Below, piece after piece: positions 1-9,011 of a stretch of DNA of 64,000 bases. A program made the translations under genes and the position numbers. Under the pieces are notes generated by a model that saw only the letters and a program-made list of their open reading frames with translations, ran no database searches and was not told the DNA's origin. The stretch spans positions 4,271,501 through 4,335,500 of the forward strand of contig NZ_CP087176.1 in the NCBI RefSeq assembly GCF_024748695.1. Reading direction: 5' to 3'. Position 1 is the stretch's first letter, and the number at the start of each line of letters is the position of its first letter. Source of the DNA: Pseudomonas sp. B21-040. Lineage in GTDB: Bacteria > Pseudomonadota > Gammaproteobacteria > Pseudomonadales > Pseudomonadaceae.

Positions 1-247
1 TGTCGGCGCCGGTGACTTCCTGGCCGGCGATTTTCAAGGAGCCGGAGGACGGCTCTTCGATCAGGGTCAGGGCACGGGCCAGGGTGGATTTGCCGCAACC
101 CGATTCACCGACGACAGCAAGGGTTTTGCCGGCATGCAGTTCAAACGACACGCCGTTGAGGGCGCGCACGGTCGCATGGCCCTTGAACAGGCCGCGGGAC
201 ACTTCGTAGTGACGGGTCAGGTCCCGGGCGGTAAGTACGACGGCCAT
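1..247 (-). CDS. dppF: Dipeptide ABC transporter ATPase DppF, N-terminal part
   Basis: Only the first 82 or so residues lie in the window. The translation starts MAVVLTARDLTRHYEVSRG and contains the Walker A motif GESGCGKST, so this is an ABC ATPase of the oligo/dipeptide importer class. The ATG overlaps the stop codon of dppD in a TAATG junction, which indicates translational coupling. As last gene of dppABCDF it would form the ATPase pair with DppD on the cytoplasmic face. The rest of the gene is beyond the left edge, so its integrity cannot be judged. Confidence 0.9.
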   Translation of the reverse strand, partial: MAVVLTARDLTRHYEVSRGLFKGHATVRALNGVSFELHAGKTLAVVGESGCGKSTLARALTLIEEPSSGSLKIAGQEVTGAD

Positions 248-1214
248 TACGCCACCTCCTGGTTCAGCGGGTAGAAGCAGCGGGCGAGGCTGTGGCTTTT
301 CGGGTCCAGGGCCGGGCGCGTGGCGCGGCAGCTGTCTTGCACATACGGGCAACGCGGCGACAGCAGGCAGCCTTGCGGACGGTCGTAGCGACCGGGAACG
401 ATGCCCGGCAGGGTCGACAGGCGTGTGGCACCGAGGCTGTGTTCCGGAATCGCCTTGAGCAGCGCTTCGCTGTAAGGGTGCGCCGGAATGTCGAACAGCT
501 GGGGCACCTGACCGACTTCAACCGCTTGACCGGCGTACATCACGCACACGCGCTGGGCGGTTTCGGCCACGACCGCGAGGTCGTGGGTGATCAGCACCAG
601 GCCCATGTTCTGCTCTTTCTGCAACGCCAGCAGCAGGTCCATGATCTGCGCCTGAATCGTTACGTCCAGCGCGGTGGTCGGTTCGTCGGCGATCAGCAAT
701 TTCGGCTCGCCGGCAATCGCCATGGCAATCGCAACACGCTGGCTCATACCGCCGGACAGTTGGTGCGGGTAGGCGTCCATACGGCTGGCGGCGCCGGGAT
801 TTCCACTTTTTCCAGCAGCTCGATGGCACGCTTGCGCGCTTGCTTGCCGGACATTTTCAGGTGCAGGCGCAGCACTTCTTCGATCTGGAAACCGACGGTG
901 TAGCTCGGGTTCAGCGCGGTCATCGGGTCCTGGAAGACCATGGCCAGGTCTTTGCCGACGATTTGCCGACGCTGACGGTTGCTGAGCTTGAGCATGTTCT
1001 TGCCGTCGAAATTCAGGGCGTCGGCAGTGACGATCCCTGGATGCTCGATCAGGCCCATCAGCGCCATCATGGTCACGGATTTACCCGAACCCGACTCGCC
1101 AACGATGGCCAGGACTTCGCCCTTCTCCACGGTAATGTCGAGCCCGTCGACCACCGGAACGGCGTTTTTGTCGCCAAAGCGAACGTTGAGATTCTTGATT
1201 TCTAACAGTGACAT
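247..1214 (-). pseudogene. dppD: dppD, dipeptide ABC transporter ATPase, frameshifted
   Basis: The N-terminal part ([15 protein letters not shown], Walker [10 protein letters not shown]-loop [11 protein letters not shown]) is in one frame, and the C-terminal part ([17 protein letters not shown] signature, Walker [14 protein letters not shown]-terminal Cys-rich oligopeptide-transporter domain) is in another. The frames break near 794-798, at a C/G run: restoring one C on the plus strand gives [16 protein letters not shown], the usual family sequence. So a single-base deletion, or a sequencing error, separates Walker A from the signature and Walker B. The start at 1214 follows a GAGGAG ribosome binding site. 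If real, the importer lacks one of its ATPases; the sequence is otherwise undecayed. Confidence 0.85.
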
Positions 1215-1224
1215 TTGAATCTCC

Positions 1225-2154
1225 TCAGGCGGCGTTCTTGAGTTTCGGGTCCAGCGCATCGCGCAGGCCGTCGCCCATCAAGTTGATTGCCAGCACGCTG
1301 AGCAAAATGGTCAGACCCGGCAGGCTGACCACCCACCAGGCGCGTTCGATGTAGTCGCGAGCCGAAGCCAGCATGGTGCCCCACTCAGGGGTTGGCGGTT
1401 GTACGCCAAGGCCGAGGAAGCCCAGTGCCGCGGCATCGAGAATCGCCGAAGAGAAGCTCAAGGTCGCCTGAACGATCAGCGGTGCCATGCAGTTCGGCAG
1501 CACGGTGATGAACATCAGGCGTGGCAACGTGGCACCGGCCAGGCGGGCGGCGGTCACGTAATCGCGGTTCAGTTCGCCCATCACCGCGGCGCGGGTCAGA
1601 CGAACATAGGACGGCAGGGACACCACGGCGATCGCGATCACGGTGTTGATCAGGCCAGGGCCGAGGATGGCGACAATCGCCACGGCCAGCAGCAGCGACG
1701 GCAGGGCCAGCATGATGTCCATCAGACGCATGATGGTCGGGCCCAGAAGGCGCGGGAAGAAACCGGCGAACAGACCCAGCAGGATCCCAGGAATCAACGA
1801 CATCACCACCGACGACAAGCCGATCATCAGCGACAGGCGCGAGCCCGTGATCAGGCGCGACAGCAGGTCGCGACCCAGTTCATCGGTGCCGAGCAGGAAC
1901 TGGATCTGCCCACCTTCCAGCCAGGCTGGCGGGGTCAGCAGGAAATCGCGGTATTGCTCGCTCGGGTTATGCGGGGCAACCCATGGCGCGAAGATCGCGC
2001 AGAAAATCACCAGCAACATGAACATCAGGCCGGCAACGGCGCCTTTGTTTTTGGAGAACGCTTGCCAGAATTCTTTGTACGGGGACGGGTAAAGCAGGCT
2101 TTGATCGACTGCTACCGCTTGATTTTGAGTTGAAGCTGGAGTGGTCATGGTCAT
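1225..2154 (-). CDS. dppC: Dipeptide ABC transporter permease DppC
   Basis: Inner-membrane permease of the DppC/OppC family, 309 residues from the ATG at 2154 (sequence MTMTTPAST). It has an N-terminal transmembrane segment ([21 protein letters not shown]), the typical [14 protein letters not shown] motif after it, and the EAA-loop region near [20 protein letters not shown] that contacts the ATPases. The start lies 4 bases after the dppB stop, consistent with an operon dppA-B-C-D-F. A second ATG two codons downstream could also be used; upstream in-frame codons would overlap dppB and are unlikely. Confidence 0.93.
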   Translation of the reverse strand: MTMTTPASTQNQAVAVDQSLLYPSPYKEFWQAFSKNKGAVAGLMFMLLVIFCAIFAPWVAPHNPSEQYRDFLLTPPAWLEGGQIQFLLGTDELGRDLLSRLITGSRLSLMIGLSSVVMSLIPGILLGLFAGFFPRLLGPTIMRLMDIMLALPSLLLAVAIVAILGPGLINTVIAIAVVSLPSYVRLTRAAVMGELNRDYVTAARLAGATLPRLMFITVLPNCMAPLIVQATLSFSSAILDAAALGFLGLGVQPPTPEWGTMLASARDYIERAWWVVSLPGLTILLSVLAINLMGDGLRDALDPKLKNAA

Positions 2155-2158
2155 GATC

Positions 2159-3169
2159 TCAGCGCTGGTGACGGATGCGTGGGTTGGCAAAGCCGTAGAG
2201 GATGTCCACTACGAAGTTGACCACAATCACCAGGCAGGCGATTAGCAGGATGCCGTTTTGCACAACGGGATAGTCCCGGGCGCCAATGGCTTCGATCAGC
2301 CATTTGCCGATGCCGGGCCACGAGAAGATGGTCTCGGTCAGGACCGCACCGGCCAGCAATGTGCCGACTTGCAGGCCGACCACGGTCAGTACCGGAATCA
2401 GTGCGTTACGCAAGCCGTGCACGAACACCACGCGCGATGGCGAGAGGCCTTTGGCGCGGGCGGTACGGATGTAGTCTTCACGCAGCACTTCGAGCATCGA
2501 CGAACGGGTCATCCGCGCGATAACGGCCAGCGGGATAGTGCCCAGCACGATGGCCGGCAGGATCAGGTGATGCAGGGCATCGAGGAACGCACCGACGTCA
2601 TCGGCCAGCAGCGTGTCGATCAGCATGAAACCGGTGCGCGGCTCGATGTCGTAGAGCAGGTCGATCCGCCCCGATACCGGGGTCCAGCCCAGGCTCACCG
2701 AGAAGAACATGATCAGGATCAGGCCCCACCAGAAGATCGGCATCGAGTACCCCGCCAGGGAGACGCCCATCACCCCATGGTCGAACAGGGATCCTCGCTT
2801 GAGTGCCGCGATCACCCCGGCCAGGAGGCCCAGGATGCCGGCGAACAACAGGGCGGCCATGGACAGTTCCAGGGTCGCGGGGAATAGAGAGGTGAACTCG
2901 CTCCACACGCTTTCACGGGTACGCAGCGATTCGCCGAGGTCGCCGTGGGCCAGTTTGCCGATGTAGTCCAGGTACTGGGCATACAGCGGCTTGTTCAGAC
3001 CAAGGCGTTCCATTGCCTGTGCGTGCATTTCGGGGTCGACGCGACGTTCGCCCATCATGACTTCCACCGGGTCGCCTGGAATCATGCGAATCAGCGCGAA
3101 AGTCAGCAAGGTGATGCCGAAAAACGTGGGGATCAATAACCCCAATCGGCGGGTAATAAAACTCAGCAT
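2159..3169 (-). CDS. dppB: Dipeptide ABC transporter permease DppB
   Basis: Inner-membrane permease, 336 residues, usual length for DppB. It begins MLSFITRRLGLLIPTFFGIT, with the first membrane span in this segment, and includes the conserved IPGDPVEVMMGER periplasmic motif and the coupling segment RSSMLEVLREDYIRTARAKG. It pairs with DppC to form the translocation pore. It sits about 200 bp downstream of the binding-protein gene and 4 bp upstream of dppC, so B, C, D and F form a tight unit. Confidence 0.94.
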   Translation of the reverse strand: MLSFITRRLGLLIPTFFGITLLTFALIRMIPGDPVEVMMGERRVDPEMHAQAMERLGLNKPLYAQYLDYIGKLAHGDLGESLRTRESVWSEFTSLFPATLELSMAALLFAGILGLLAGVIAALKRGSLFDHGVMGVSLAGYSMPIFWWGLILIMFFSVSLGWTPVSGRIDLLYDIEPRTGFMLIDTLLADDVGAFLDALHHLILPAIVLGTIPLAVIARMTRSSMLEVLREDYIRTARAKGLSPSRVVFVHGLRNALIPVLTVVGLQVGTLLAGAVLTETIFSWPGIGKWLIEAIGARDYPVVQNGILLIACLVIVVNFVVDILYGFANPRIRHQR

Positions 3170-3349
3170 TAGGGCTTATCACTCTTTATTATTTTTGTAA
3201 TGCCGGTCAGCGTGCTGGCCGTTCTCAGCAATTTAGGCTGCGTGAGTAAAGGCTCCGGCTCGACGTTTCCCGGTGTGGCGCTTAATTTTTTTCGTTGTAG
3301 CAGGTGAGAAAGTCCTCGCCGGTCTGGCGCCGGCTCGAGGAAGGCGAAG

Positions 3350-3369
3350 GGGGCCGTTTGGCCGGCCCC
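3350..3369 (-). terminator. Hairpin after dppA (weak terminator or attenuator)
   Basis: Seven-base perfect stem GGGGCCG/CGGCCCC with a six-base loop, 7 bases past the dppA stop. There is no clear U-tract. A processing or attenuation hairpin that keeps binding-protein mRNA more abundant than permease mRNA is common in ABC operons, and that is my inference here. Confidence 0.4.
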
Positions 3370-3375
3370 TGTCGC

Positions 3376-4977
3376 TCACTGTTCGTTATAGACGCCGTAG
3401 AAGCTGCTGAGTCCGAAGGGGCTGATCTGGAAGTCCTGCACACTGGTGCGCATCGGCTGGTAGACCGTGGAGTGGGCGATCGGGGTCATCGGCACCTGCG
3501 CTTTCAGGACATGCTGTGCTTCTTTGTACAGCGCAGTGCGCTTGTCCACATCGGAGGTGGCCTCGGCGGCCTTCACCAGTTTGTCGTAGCCAGCATCGCA
3601 CCACTTGGAGAAGTTGTTGCCGTTGACCGCGTTACAGGTGTAGAGGGTGCCCAACCAGTTGTCCGGGTCACCGTTGTCGCCAGTGAAGCCGATCAGCATG
3701 GCGTCGTGCTCGCCGGCGTGGCCGCGCTTGATGTACTCGCCCCACTCATAGCTGACGATGTTGGCCTTGATGCCGATTTTGGCCCAGTCGGCCTGGAGCA
3801 TTTCGGCCATCAGCTTGGCGTTGGGGTTGTAGGGGCGCTGCACCGGCATGGCCCAGAGGGTGATTTCTGTGCCTTCTTTCACGCCTGCAGCCTTCAGCAA
3901 CTCCTTGGCCTTCTGCGGGTTGTAGCCGGCGTCCTTGATGGACTCGTCGTAGGACCACTGGGTCGGCGGCAGGCCGTTGACGGCCAACTGGCCGGCGCCC
4001 TGGTAAACGGCTTCGATGATGGCTTTCTTGTTTACCGCCATGTCTAGCGCCTGGCGTACTTCGAGCTTGTCGAACGGCTTGTGGGTGAAGTTGTAGGCGA
4101 TATAGCCAAGATTGAAGCCTGGTTGACTAGGCATCTTGATGTTCTTGTCTTCCTGCAGCGGCTTGATGTCGGCCGGGCGCGGGAAGGAGGTGATCTGACA
4201 TTCGTTCTTTTTCAGCTTTTGCATGCGCACCGAGGCGTCGGTGGTGATGGCGAAGATCAGATTGTCGATCTTCACGTCTTCAGGCTTCCAGTAATCCTTG
4301 TTGCCCTTGTAGCGAATCTGGGCGTCTTTCTGGTACTTGCTGAACACGAACGGGCCAGTGCCGATCGGCTTTTGGTTGATGTCCTGGGCCTTGCCTTCCT
4401 TGAGCAACTGGTTGGCGTATTCGGCCGACTGGATCGAGGCGAAGCTCATGGCCAGGTTCTGGATGAAGGCTGCGTCGACACCCTTGAGGGTGAACTTGAC
4501 GGTACGGTCGTCGACTTTTTCGACCTTGGTGATCTTTTCGTTCATCCCCATGTCGGTGAAGTAGGGGAATTCGGTGGGGTAGGCCTTGCGGAACGGCATG
4601 TCCTTGTCGAGCATGCGGTTGAAGGTGAACAGCACGTCGTCGGCGTTGAAGTCGCGAGTCGGCTTGAAGTAGTCGGTGGTGTGGAACTTGACCCCGTCAC
4701 GCAGGTGGAAGGTGTAGGTCAGGCCATCGGGAGAAACGTCCCAGCTGGTTGCCAGGCCCGGGATGACCTTGGTGCCGCCACGTTCAAACTGCGAGAGACG
4801 GTTGAATACGGTTTCGGCTGACGCGTCGAAGTCGGTCCCCGTGGTGTATTGGCCTGGGTCGAAGCCAGCCGGGCTGCCTTCGGAGCAGAACACCAGGTTG
4901 CTGGCGGCGTGGGTGAAGCCGGAACCGAGGATCAGGCCGGCGGCGATCATGGTCTTGAGCGTGGTTTTTTTGCGCAT
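3376..4977 (-). CDS. dppA: Periplasmic dipeptide-binding protein DppA
   Basis: Family 5 solute-binding protein, 533 residues. A signal peptide is clear: basic MRKK, hydrophobic core, cleavage after GFTHA. The mature part shows family features: an early Cys in NLVFCSEGSPAGFDPGQ, the GLATSWDVSPDGLTYTFHLRDGVKFH block, YNFTHKPFDKLEVRQALDMAVN, and a late Cys pair (YTCNAVNG, FSKWCD). It delivers dipeptides to DppBC. The long 5' region up to the psdR stop holds AT-rich inverted repeats that could be the regulator's binding sites. No porin gene (opdP type) lies between it and dppB, unlike the P. aeruginosa locus as I remember it. Confidence 0.93.
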   Translation of the reverse strand: MRKKTTLKTMIAAGLILGSGFTHAASNLVFCSEGSPAGFDPGQYTTGTDFDASAETVFNRLSQFERGGTKVIPGLATSWDVSPDGLTYTFHLRDGVKFHTTDYFKPTRDFNADDVLFTFNRMLDKDMPFRKAYPTEFPYFTDMGMNEKITKVEKVDDRTVKFTLKGVDAAFIQNLAMSFASIQSAEYANQLLKEGKAQDINQKPIGTGPFVFSKYQKDAQIRYKGNKDYWKPEDVKIDNLIFAITTDASVRMQKLKKNECQITSFPRPADIKPLQEDKNIKMPSQPGFNLGYIAYNFTHKPFDKLEVRQALDMAVNKKAIIEAVYQGAGQLAVNGLPPTQWSYDESIKDAGYNPQKAKELLKAAGVKEGTEITLWAMPVQRPYNPNAKLMAEMLQADWAKIGIKANIVSYEWGEYIKRGHAGEHDAMLIGFTGDNGDPDNWLGTLYTCNAVNGNNFSKWCDAGYDKLVKAAEATSDVDKRTALYKEAQHVLKAQVPMTPIAHSTVYQPMRTSVQDFQISPFGLSSFYGVYNEQ

Positions 4978-5068
4978 GCGAACCTCATTGTTGTTATTTT
5001 TGAGGGCGGCAGATCAGGTAGTCCATTCCTGGGGGGATGCACCTGACCCTGCGGCTTTACGGGCTGTA

Positions 5069-5097
5069 GGCTGCCTGTCATTTGCGAACAGGCAGCC
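5069..5097. repeat. Perfect 10-bp hairpin, Pseudomonas-type intergenic repeat
   Basis: GGCTGCCTGT and ACAGGCAGCC flank a nine-base loop. A related hairpin with the same GCTGCCTG core is at 7210-7259, so the two bracket the psdR region. Such elements recur between genes in this window. Confidence 0.7.
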
Positions 5098-5173
5098 GAA
5101 GGCCGACGTCCTGGCTCGGGCGGTAGCGCTGAAGTGGGGAGAGGGACGCTCGCGCCGCCACCGGCCGAGGCAA

Positions 5174-5214
5174 AAATTAAGTCAATCTAAAATTAATTTC
5201 AACTTAAATTAAGT
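5174..5214. promoter_or_regulatory. Candidate PsdR operator region upstream of dppA
   Basis: AT-rich block in otherwise GC-rich DNA. AAATTAAGT occurs at 5174-5182 and again at 5206-5214; the second lies in the inverted repeat ACTTAA-A-TTAAGT (5202-5214). The same nonamer is at 5881-5889 on the other side of psdR. The block is about 200 bp upstream of dppA. A role as binding site for the adjacent XRE-cupin regulator is inference. Confidence 0.5.
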
Positions 5215-5240
5215 AATACTTACATTTTAAGGGCGCACGG

Positions 5241-5807
5241 TCAGGCCGTGGGGTGATCGTCGAGCAGGCCGCCCATGGTGGTGACGACCAGCACTTCGGC
5301 AACTTCGTTGCCAGAATTGGCGATGGAATGTTGCTTGGTGGAGTCAAAATGCACCGATCCCCCAGGGCCGAGCGGGTAGGTGTGGCCTTCGATGGTGTAG
5401 ACGATTTGCCCGGAAAGCACATAGGTAAACTCTGCGCCTTCGTGGGAGATGAGCTCGGACTGGTAGCCCACTGCCATGGTCATCTTCATCGCATTGATCA
5501 GGTTGCCGGGGAAGTTGCTGGACAGGCGCTCGTAGACCAGCGGCTGGCTGCCGATGGAGTACCGCACGCGCTGGCCCTGGTGGGAGTCGGGCTGGGGCTG
5601 GGTGGGCTGGTCGAACAGGGTGTTGAGCGGAATGCCCAAGGCATTTGCGATTCTCGCCAGCGAGGAGATGGACACGCCAGTGAGGTTACGCTCCGCCTGG
5701 GACAGGAAGCTGGCTGTGAGGCCTGTTTCAGTGGCGACTTGATTCAGGGTCTTGTTGGCGGCACGGCGGTAGCGGCGCAACCGTTCCCCGATCTGTTCTG
5801 CGGTCAT
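5241..5807 (-). CDS. psdR: XRE-cupin transcriptional regulator, PsdR-like
   Basis: 188 residues from MTAEQIGERLRRYRR. An N-terminal XRE helix-turn-helix (about residues 4-60: LNQVATETGLTASFLSQAER) is followed by a cupin domain (about 105-182: SHEGAEFTYVLSGQIVYTIEG). In P. aeruginosa PsdR represses the dpp genes and the dipeptidase gene mdpA, and the gene order here (dipeptidase, regulator, dppA, dppBCDF) matches that locus. A longer reading frame extends upstream to 5951, but the added sequence has no domain and covers the promoter region, so the ATG at 5807 is preferred. It is divergent from the dipeptidase gene. Confidence 0.82.
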   Translation of the reverse strand: MTAEQIGERLRRYRRAANKTLNQVATETGLTASFLSQAERNLTGVSISSLARIANALGIPLNTLFDQPTQPQPDSHQGQRVRYSIGSQPLVYERLSSNFPGNLINAMKMTMAVGYQSELISHEGAEFTYVLSGQIVYTIEGHTYPLGPGGSVHFDSTKQHSIANSGNEVAEVLVVTTMGGLLDDHPTA

Positions 5808-5880
5808 TGGCGTGGCTCGTGTGCTGAAAGGCGCCAGTATAACGGGCAGCGCATTGTCGAAAAGGCTTTTCGCCATATTG

Positions 5881-5933
5881 AAATTAAGTGGGGCTAAAAA
5901 AACGTCTTGACCGCTTTTTAAGTCAGGCTTAAA
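5881..5933. promoter_or_regulatory. Candidate operator between psdR and the dipeptidase gene
   Basis: AAATTAAGT at 5881-5889 repeats the nonamer upstream of dppA. Further on, TTTAAG and CTTAAA form an inverted repeat with a five-base spacer (5917-5933), 34 bases before the dipeptidase start. The position fits control of both divergent genes. Binding by PsdR is inferred. Confidence 0.5.
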
Positions 5934-5967
5934 TTTCGCGCACTGCAACATAACTCAGGAGAACGAG

Positions 5968-7185
5968 ATGACAGTGGGTGTAGGTGGCAAAACTCCGGAA
6001 CAGGCGCTGGCCGGCCTGGCGAAGATGACCGCGGGCATGCAGCCCATCGGCCTCGACGAATACCAGTCACGCATTGCCAAGGCCCAGAGCCTGATGCTCG
6101 AGCAGGGTATCGCTGCCCTCTACCTGAACGCTGGCAGCAACCTGTGCTACTTCACCGGAGTGAAGTGGAGCCCGAGCGAACGCATGGTCGGCGCCGTGCT
6201 GCCTGCCAACGGCCCGCTGGCCTATATCGCCCCGGCCTTCGAAGAGGGCACCATCCGCGACTTCCGCGAGGTGGATGGGGTTATCCATGGTTGGCATGAG
6301 CACGAGAGTCCCTACCGCCTGCTGCTCGACATGCTCGCTGGAATGGGCATCGCCGCCGACGCAGTGGTGGGCCTGTGCCCATCCCTGGCGTTCTTCATGT
6401 TCGACGCAATCCGCCGCCTCGGATCGGGTTTCGAGTTCGTAGACGCTTCTTGCGTGATAAACCAGTGTCGCTATCACAAGTCCGCTACAGAGTTGGCGTT
6501 GATGCAGCGCGCCAAAGACATGACCTTGGAAGTGCACAAGGCTGCCGCCAGCATCCTGCGCGCAGGTATCAGCACCACCGAGGTTGCCGAGTTCATCCGC
6601 GAGGCGCACCGCAAGGTGGGCGCGCCGGGTTCGACCTTCTGCATCGTTCTGTTCGGCGAGGCCAGCGCCTTCCCCCATGGGGTGAAGCACGCGCAGGTGC
6701 TCAAGGACGGCGACATGGTGCTGATCGACACGGGCTGCCTGCTCCACGGCTACCAGTCGGATATCACTCGCAGTTACGTGTTCGGCACCCCGAGCGACCG
6801 CCAGCGCGCCATGTGGAACCTGGAAAAGGCCGCCCAGCAGGCCGCCTTCGACGCCGCGCGCCTGGGCGAACCCTGCCGGGTGGTGGATGCCGCTGCGCGG
6901 CTTAGCCTGGAAGCCGCCGGTCTCGGCCCGGACTACCAGTTACCCGGCCTGCCGCACCGCACCGGACATGGCATCGGCCTGGACATTCACGAAGGGCCCT
7001 ACCTGGTGCGTGGTGACCAGACGCCGCTGGCCGAGGGCATGTGCTTCTCCAATGAGCCGATGATTTGCGTACCGGGCGAGTTCGGTATTCGCCTGGAGGA
7101 TCATTTCTACATGACCGCCACTGGCCCGCGCTGGTTTACCCAGCCGAGCTATTCCGTAGACGACCCGTTCGGGTTGGAGGCCTGA
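5968..7185 (+). CDS. mdpA: M24 family metallopeptidase (Xaa-Pro dipeptidase type), MdpA-like
   Basis: 405 residues with an N-terminal creatinase-like domain and a C-terminal pita-bread metallopeptidase fold. Visible metal and catalytic elements are FPHGVKHAQ, the aspartates in LIDTGCLLHGYQSDITRSY, GHGIGLDIHEGPY, SNEPMICVPGEFGIRLEDH. It is cytoplasmic, with no signal peptide, and would cleave dipeptides brought in by Dpp. It starts after AGGAGAACGAG and is transcribed away from psdR. The symbol rests on family plus neighbourhood match to the P. aeruginosa metallo-dipeptidase gene beside psdR; the family assignment is firm, the orthology probable. Confidence 0.85.
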   Translation: MTVGVGGKTPEQALAGLAKMTAGMQPIGLDEYQSRIAKAQSLMLEQGIAALYLNAGSNLCYFTGVKWSPSERMVGAVLPANGPLAYIAPAFEEGTIRDFREVDGVIHGWHEHESPYRLLLDMLAGMGIAADAVVGLCPSLAFFMFDAIRRLGSGFEFVDASCVINQCRYHKSATELALMQRAKDMTLEVHKAAASILRAGISTTEVAEFIREAHRKVGAPGSTFCIVLFGEASAFPHGVKHAQVLKDGDMVLIDTGCLLHGYQSDITRSYVFGTPSDRQRAMWNLEKAAQQAAFDAARLGEPCRVVDAAARLSLEAAGLGPDYQLPGLPHRTGHGIGLDIHEGPYLVRGDQTPLAEGMCFSNEPMICVPGEFGIRLEDHFYMTATGPRWFTQPSYSVDDPFGLEA

Positions 7186-7209
7186 GGGCAGGCGATTGTC
7201 CGAGGTGGC

Positions 7210-7259
7210 TAGCTGCCTGTCACGAAGGGTCGGTAGCGGCCCTTCACTTCAGGCAGCTA
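7210..7259. repeat. Nested hairpin repeat after the dipeptidase gene
   Basis: TAGCTGCCTG pairs with CAGGCAGCTA, and inside it GAAGGG pairs with CCCTTC. Lies 24 bases after the stop codon and may also act as a transcript end, though no U-tract follows. Confidence 0.6.
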
Positions 7260-7285
7260 TCGGCAAGGAGTGGACACTCGGAAAC

Positions 7286-8050
7286 TCAACCGCGCACCAG
7301 GTAGGCCCCTGAAGGAACCCGATATCGCAGCTTCTTGCATTTGCCGGATGCAGGCTGATGCCCCGGCGGGCGATCAGGAAACCAAATTCGGCATTTGCCC
7401 GGAGGCGGCATATGGCCGCGGGGAATCTCAAGCTCAGCGTACGCCCGCTCTGGCTCGACATTCACCATTTGCAAGTTTCCTTCGGCCCCGGCTCTGCCAG
7501 CCGTCGGTACATCCGAAACCCGATCTGCCCCTGCACTAGCGAAGTTGCCCGCGTCACGCCCAGTGTCCGGAGTGGATGGCTCAACAACCGCCATCTGCGC
7601 TTCGCGGCGCCTTTGGGTCTCCTCCTCCAGCCCCTTCTGCACTTCGACCTGGTCCTCTTTGCCAATGGGTGGGGTACCCGAGGATTGGGCCTGCTGCGCC
7701 GCCTGGATCAATTGGAAGTTACGGTTGCGCAACTCGACGTTGCGACCAACCCTCATGTTCGAACGCGCCGCCAAGGTTTCAGCCTGCTGGTATTGCCCCT
7801 GCTGAAGACGCAATACACCGAGGTAATGCAGCGTCGCGGGATTGTTCGGCTGGATATGCAGGGCACGCTCCAGCGTTGCGGCGGCCTGGTCCAGATGGCC
7901 ATTTCCATACTGCCGCGAGGCTGTTTCGATCAAGGTGGTTGATGCGCTGTTGCTTTGCGCGGGAGCTCTTCGCTCGGCAGCGACAGAACAAAACGACGCG
8001 ACGGCACAGAACACCAGGATGAGGCCTGGCAGAAAACTCTTGGTTGGCAT
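7286..8050 (-). CDS. Secreted or periplasmic tetratricopeptide-repeat protein
   Basis: 254 residues from MPTKSFLPGLILVFCAVAS, which gives a signal peptide ending near SVAA. A short TPR region (about 30-85: TASRQYGNGHLDQAAATLERALHIQPNNPATLHYLGVLRLQQGQYQQAETLA) is followed by a polar Gln/Glu-rich stretch. The C terminus, HMPPPGKCRIWFPDRPPGHQ then GKCKKLRYRVPSGAYLVRG, is a Pro/Gly/Cys motif I know from uncharacterised cell-envelope proteins of pseudomonads. A longer frame reaches 8170, but only the later start gives a signal peptide at the terminus. Function unknown. Confidence 0.7.
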   Translation of the reverse strand: MPTKSFLPGLILVFCAVASFCSVAAERRAPAQSNSASTTLIETASRQYGNGHLDQAAATLERALHIQPNNPATLHYLGVLRLQQGQYQQAETLAARSNMRVGRNVELRNRNFQLIQAAQQAQSSGTPPIGKEDQVEVQKGLEEETQRRREAQMAVVEPSTPDTGRDAGNFASAGADRVSDVPTAGRAGAEGNLQMVNVEPERAYAELEIPRGHMPPPGKCRIWFPDRPPGHQPASGKCKKLRYRVPSGAYLVRG

Positions 8051-8322
8051 CAGGGGGCTGACTCGACTGAACTCGGACGGCACTGGCGTAAAACAGACCA
8101 CAGCGCTGCTCGGCATTTCCGATACAGGGCCGCTATTGACCTGGCCAACACCCTGAAGTTCCTGGGGCAACGGGGACTATTTAAGCAACGGTTTCCTAGA
8201 ACTTTTCCCTATTTATCGGTCTATGTGGATAGGCACATCCGCTCGGTAAGCACGCCCCCCCGCAGGCTTACCACAACCAGATCGCCACACGTCCAATTGT
8301 CCATCAGAGGTTGCCTTCGCTC

Positions 8323-8718
8323 ATGAAATTCCATGTCCCACGGATAGTGCTCGTCGGCCTGTTCGCGTTCGCGGCAGTGAGCTCGGCATCCGCCACACAG
8401 ATGAAAACCTCAACCCCGGTTTTCGCCACTGAAGTCACAGCCATTCAATCGCCTGTCCAGGCCGCCGGCAACCCTTGGCCGACCTTGGCCAGTATGACCG
8501 GCAAGCAGCCAGGGCCGTTGCTAGCCCATGACGATCGATACTGGCATGACGGCCGTTGGCACGATCGTAGAGACGATTGGCGCCGAGATGAATGGCGCAG
8601 AGATAATTGGCGTAGAGAGCAAGCCCGCCGAGAAGCTGAACGTCGTGATTGGGAGCGCCACCAGGATCGGGCCATGCGGCATCGTTACGAGGATGATCAC
8701 CGTTACTATCGTCGCTAG
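8323..8718 (+). CDS. Small secreted Arg/Asp/Trp-rich protein
   Basis: 131 residues from the ATG at 8323, 12 bases after an AGAGG box. A signal peptide (MKFHVPRIVLVGLFAFAAVSSASA) precedes a spacer, then a strongly charged tail with degenerate repeats of the form D-R-R-D-D/E-W-R-R-D (RWHDRRDDWRRDEWRRDNW). Proteins of this sort are common in Pseudomonas envelopes and unassigned. The low-complexity tail makes homology unreliable. An upstream TTG at 8311 is possible but sits directly on the ribosome binding site. Confidence 0.65.
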   Translation: MKFHVPRIVLVGLFAFAAVSSASATQMKTSTPVFATEVTAIQSPVQAAGNPWPTLASMTGKQPGPLLAHDDRYWHDGRWHDRRDDWRRDEWRRDNWRREQARREAERRDWERHQDRAMRHRYEDDHRYYRR

Positions 8719-9011
8719 TGCGAATCCACGGCGTAGAGGACGCTGAAGTTCACGGCTGGGGTAAGCCTGAGGTGGTCACCCCGGCGAAAGGCCCCGCTCA
8801 ATCCGCAGCCTGCGACGCCGTCGCCACCTCGGCGCCGCCCCCGGCGTGCGTGCCGCGCTCCTTCCTTAGACCCGTGCCTTCAGCTTTGAACGCCAATAGG
8901 AGAGGCATGGGACCGTACCCTCACAAAGGCAGCGGTCTATCTGATCTGTTACGCTCGTTCCTTCCTTTCTCTTTCGCCACTTGTGGCCTTTTCAATGACA
9001 ATACTCACCCC
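8719..9011. other. Intergenic, no supported gene
   Basis: A frame is open on the plus strand, but its product has no recognisable composition and runs into the DyP remnant. Only short GC-rich hairpins are visible. Confidence 0.5.

Noticed and set aside
3304..4821. Plus-strand open frames opposite dppA
   Set aside because: Antisense shadows; the minus strand encodes a complete signal-peptide-bearing binding protein.
8718..9011. Open frame upstream of the DyP remnant as a separate gene
   Set aside because: Composition unlike a protein, no start signals; the frame simply joins the DyP start at 9012.
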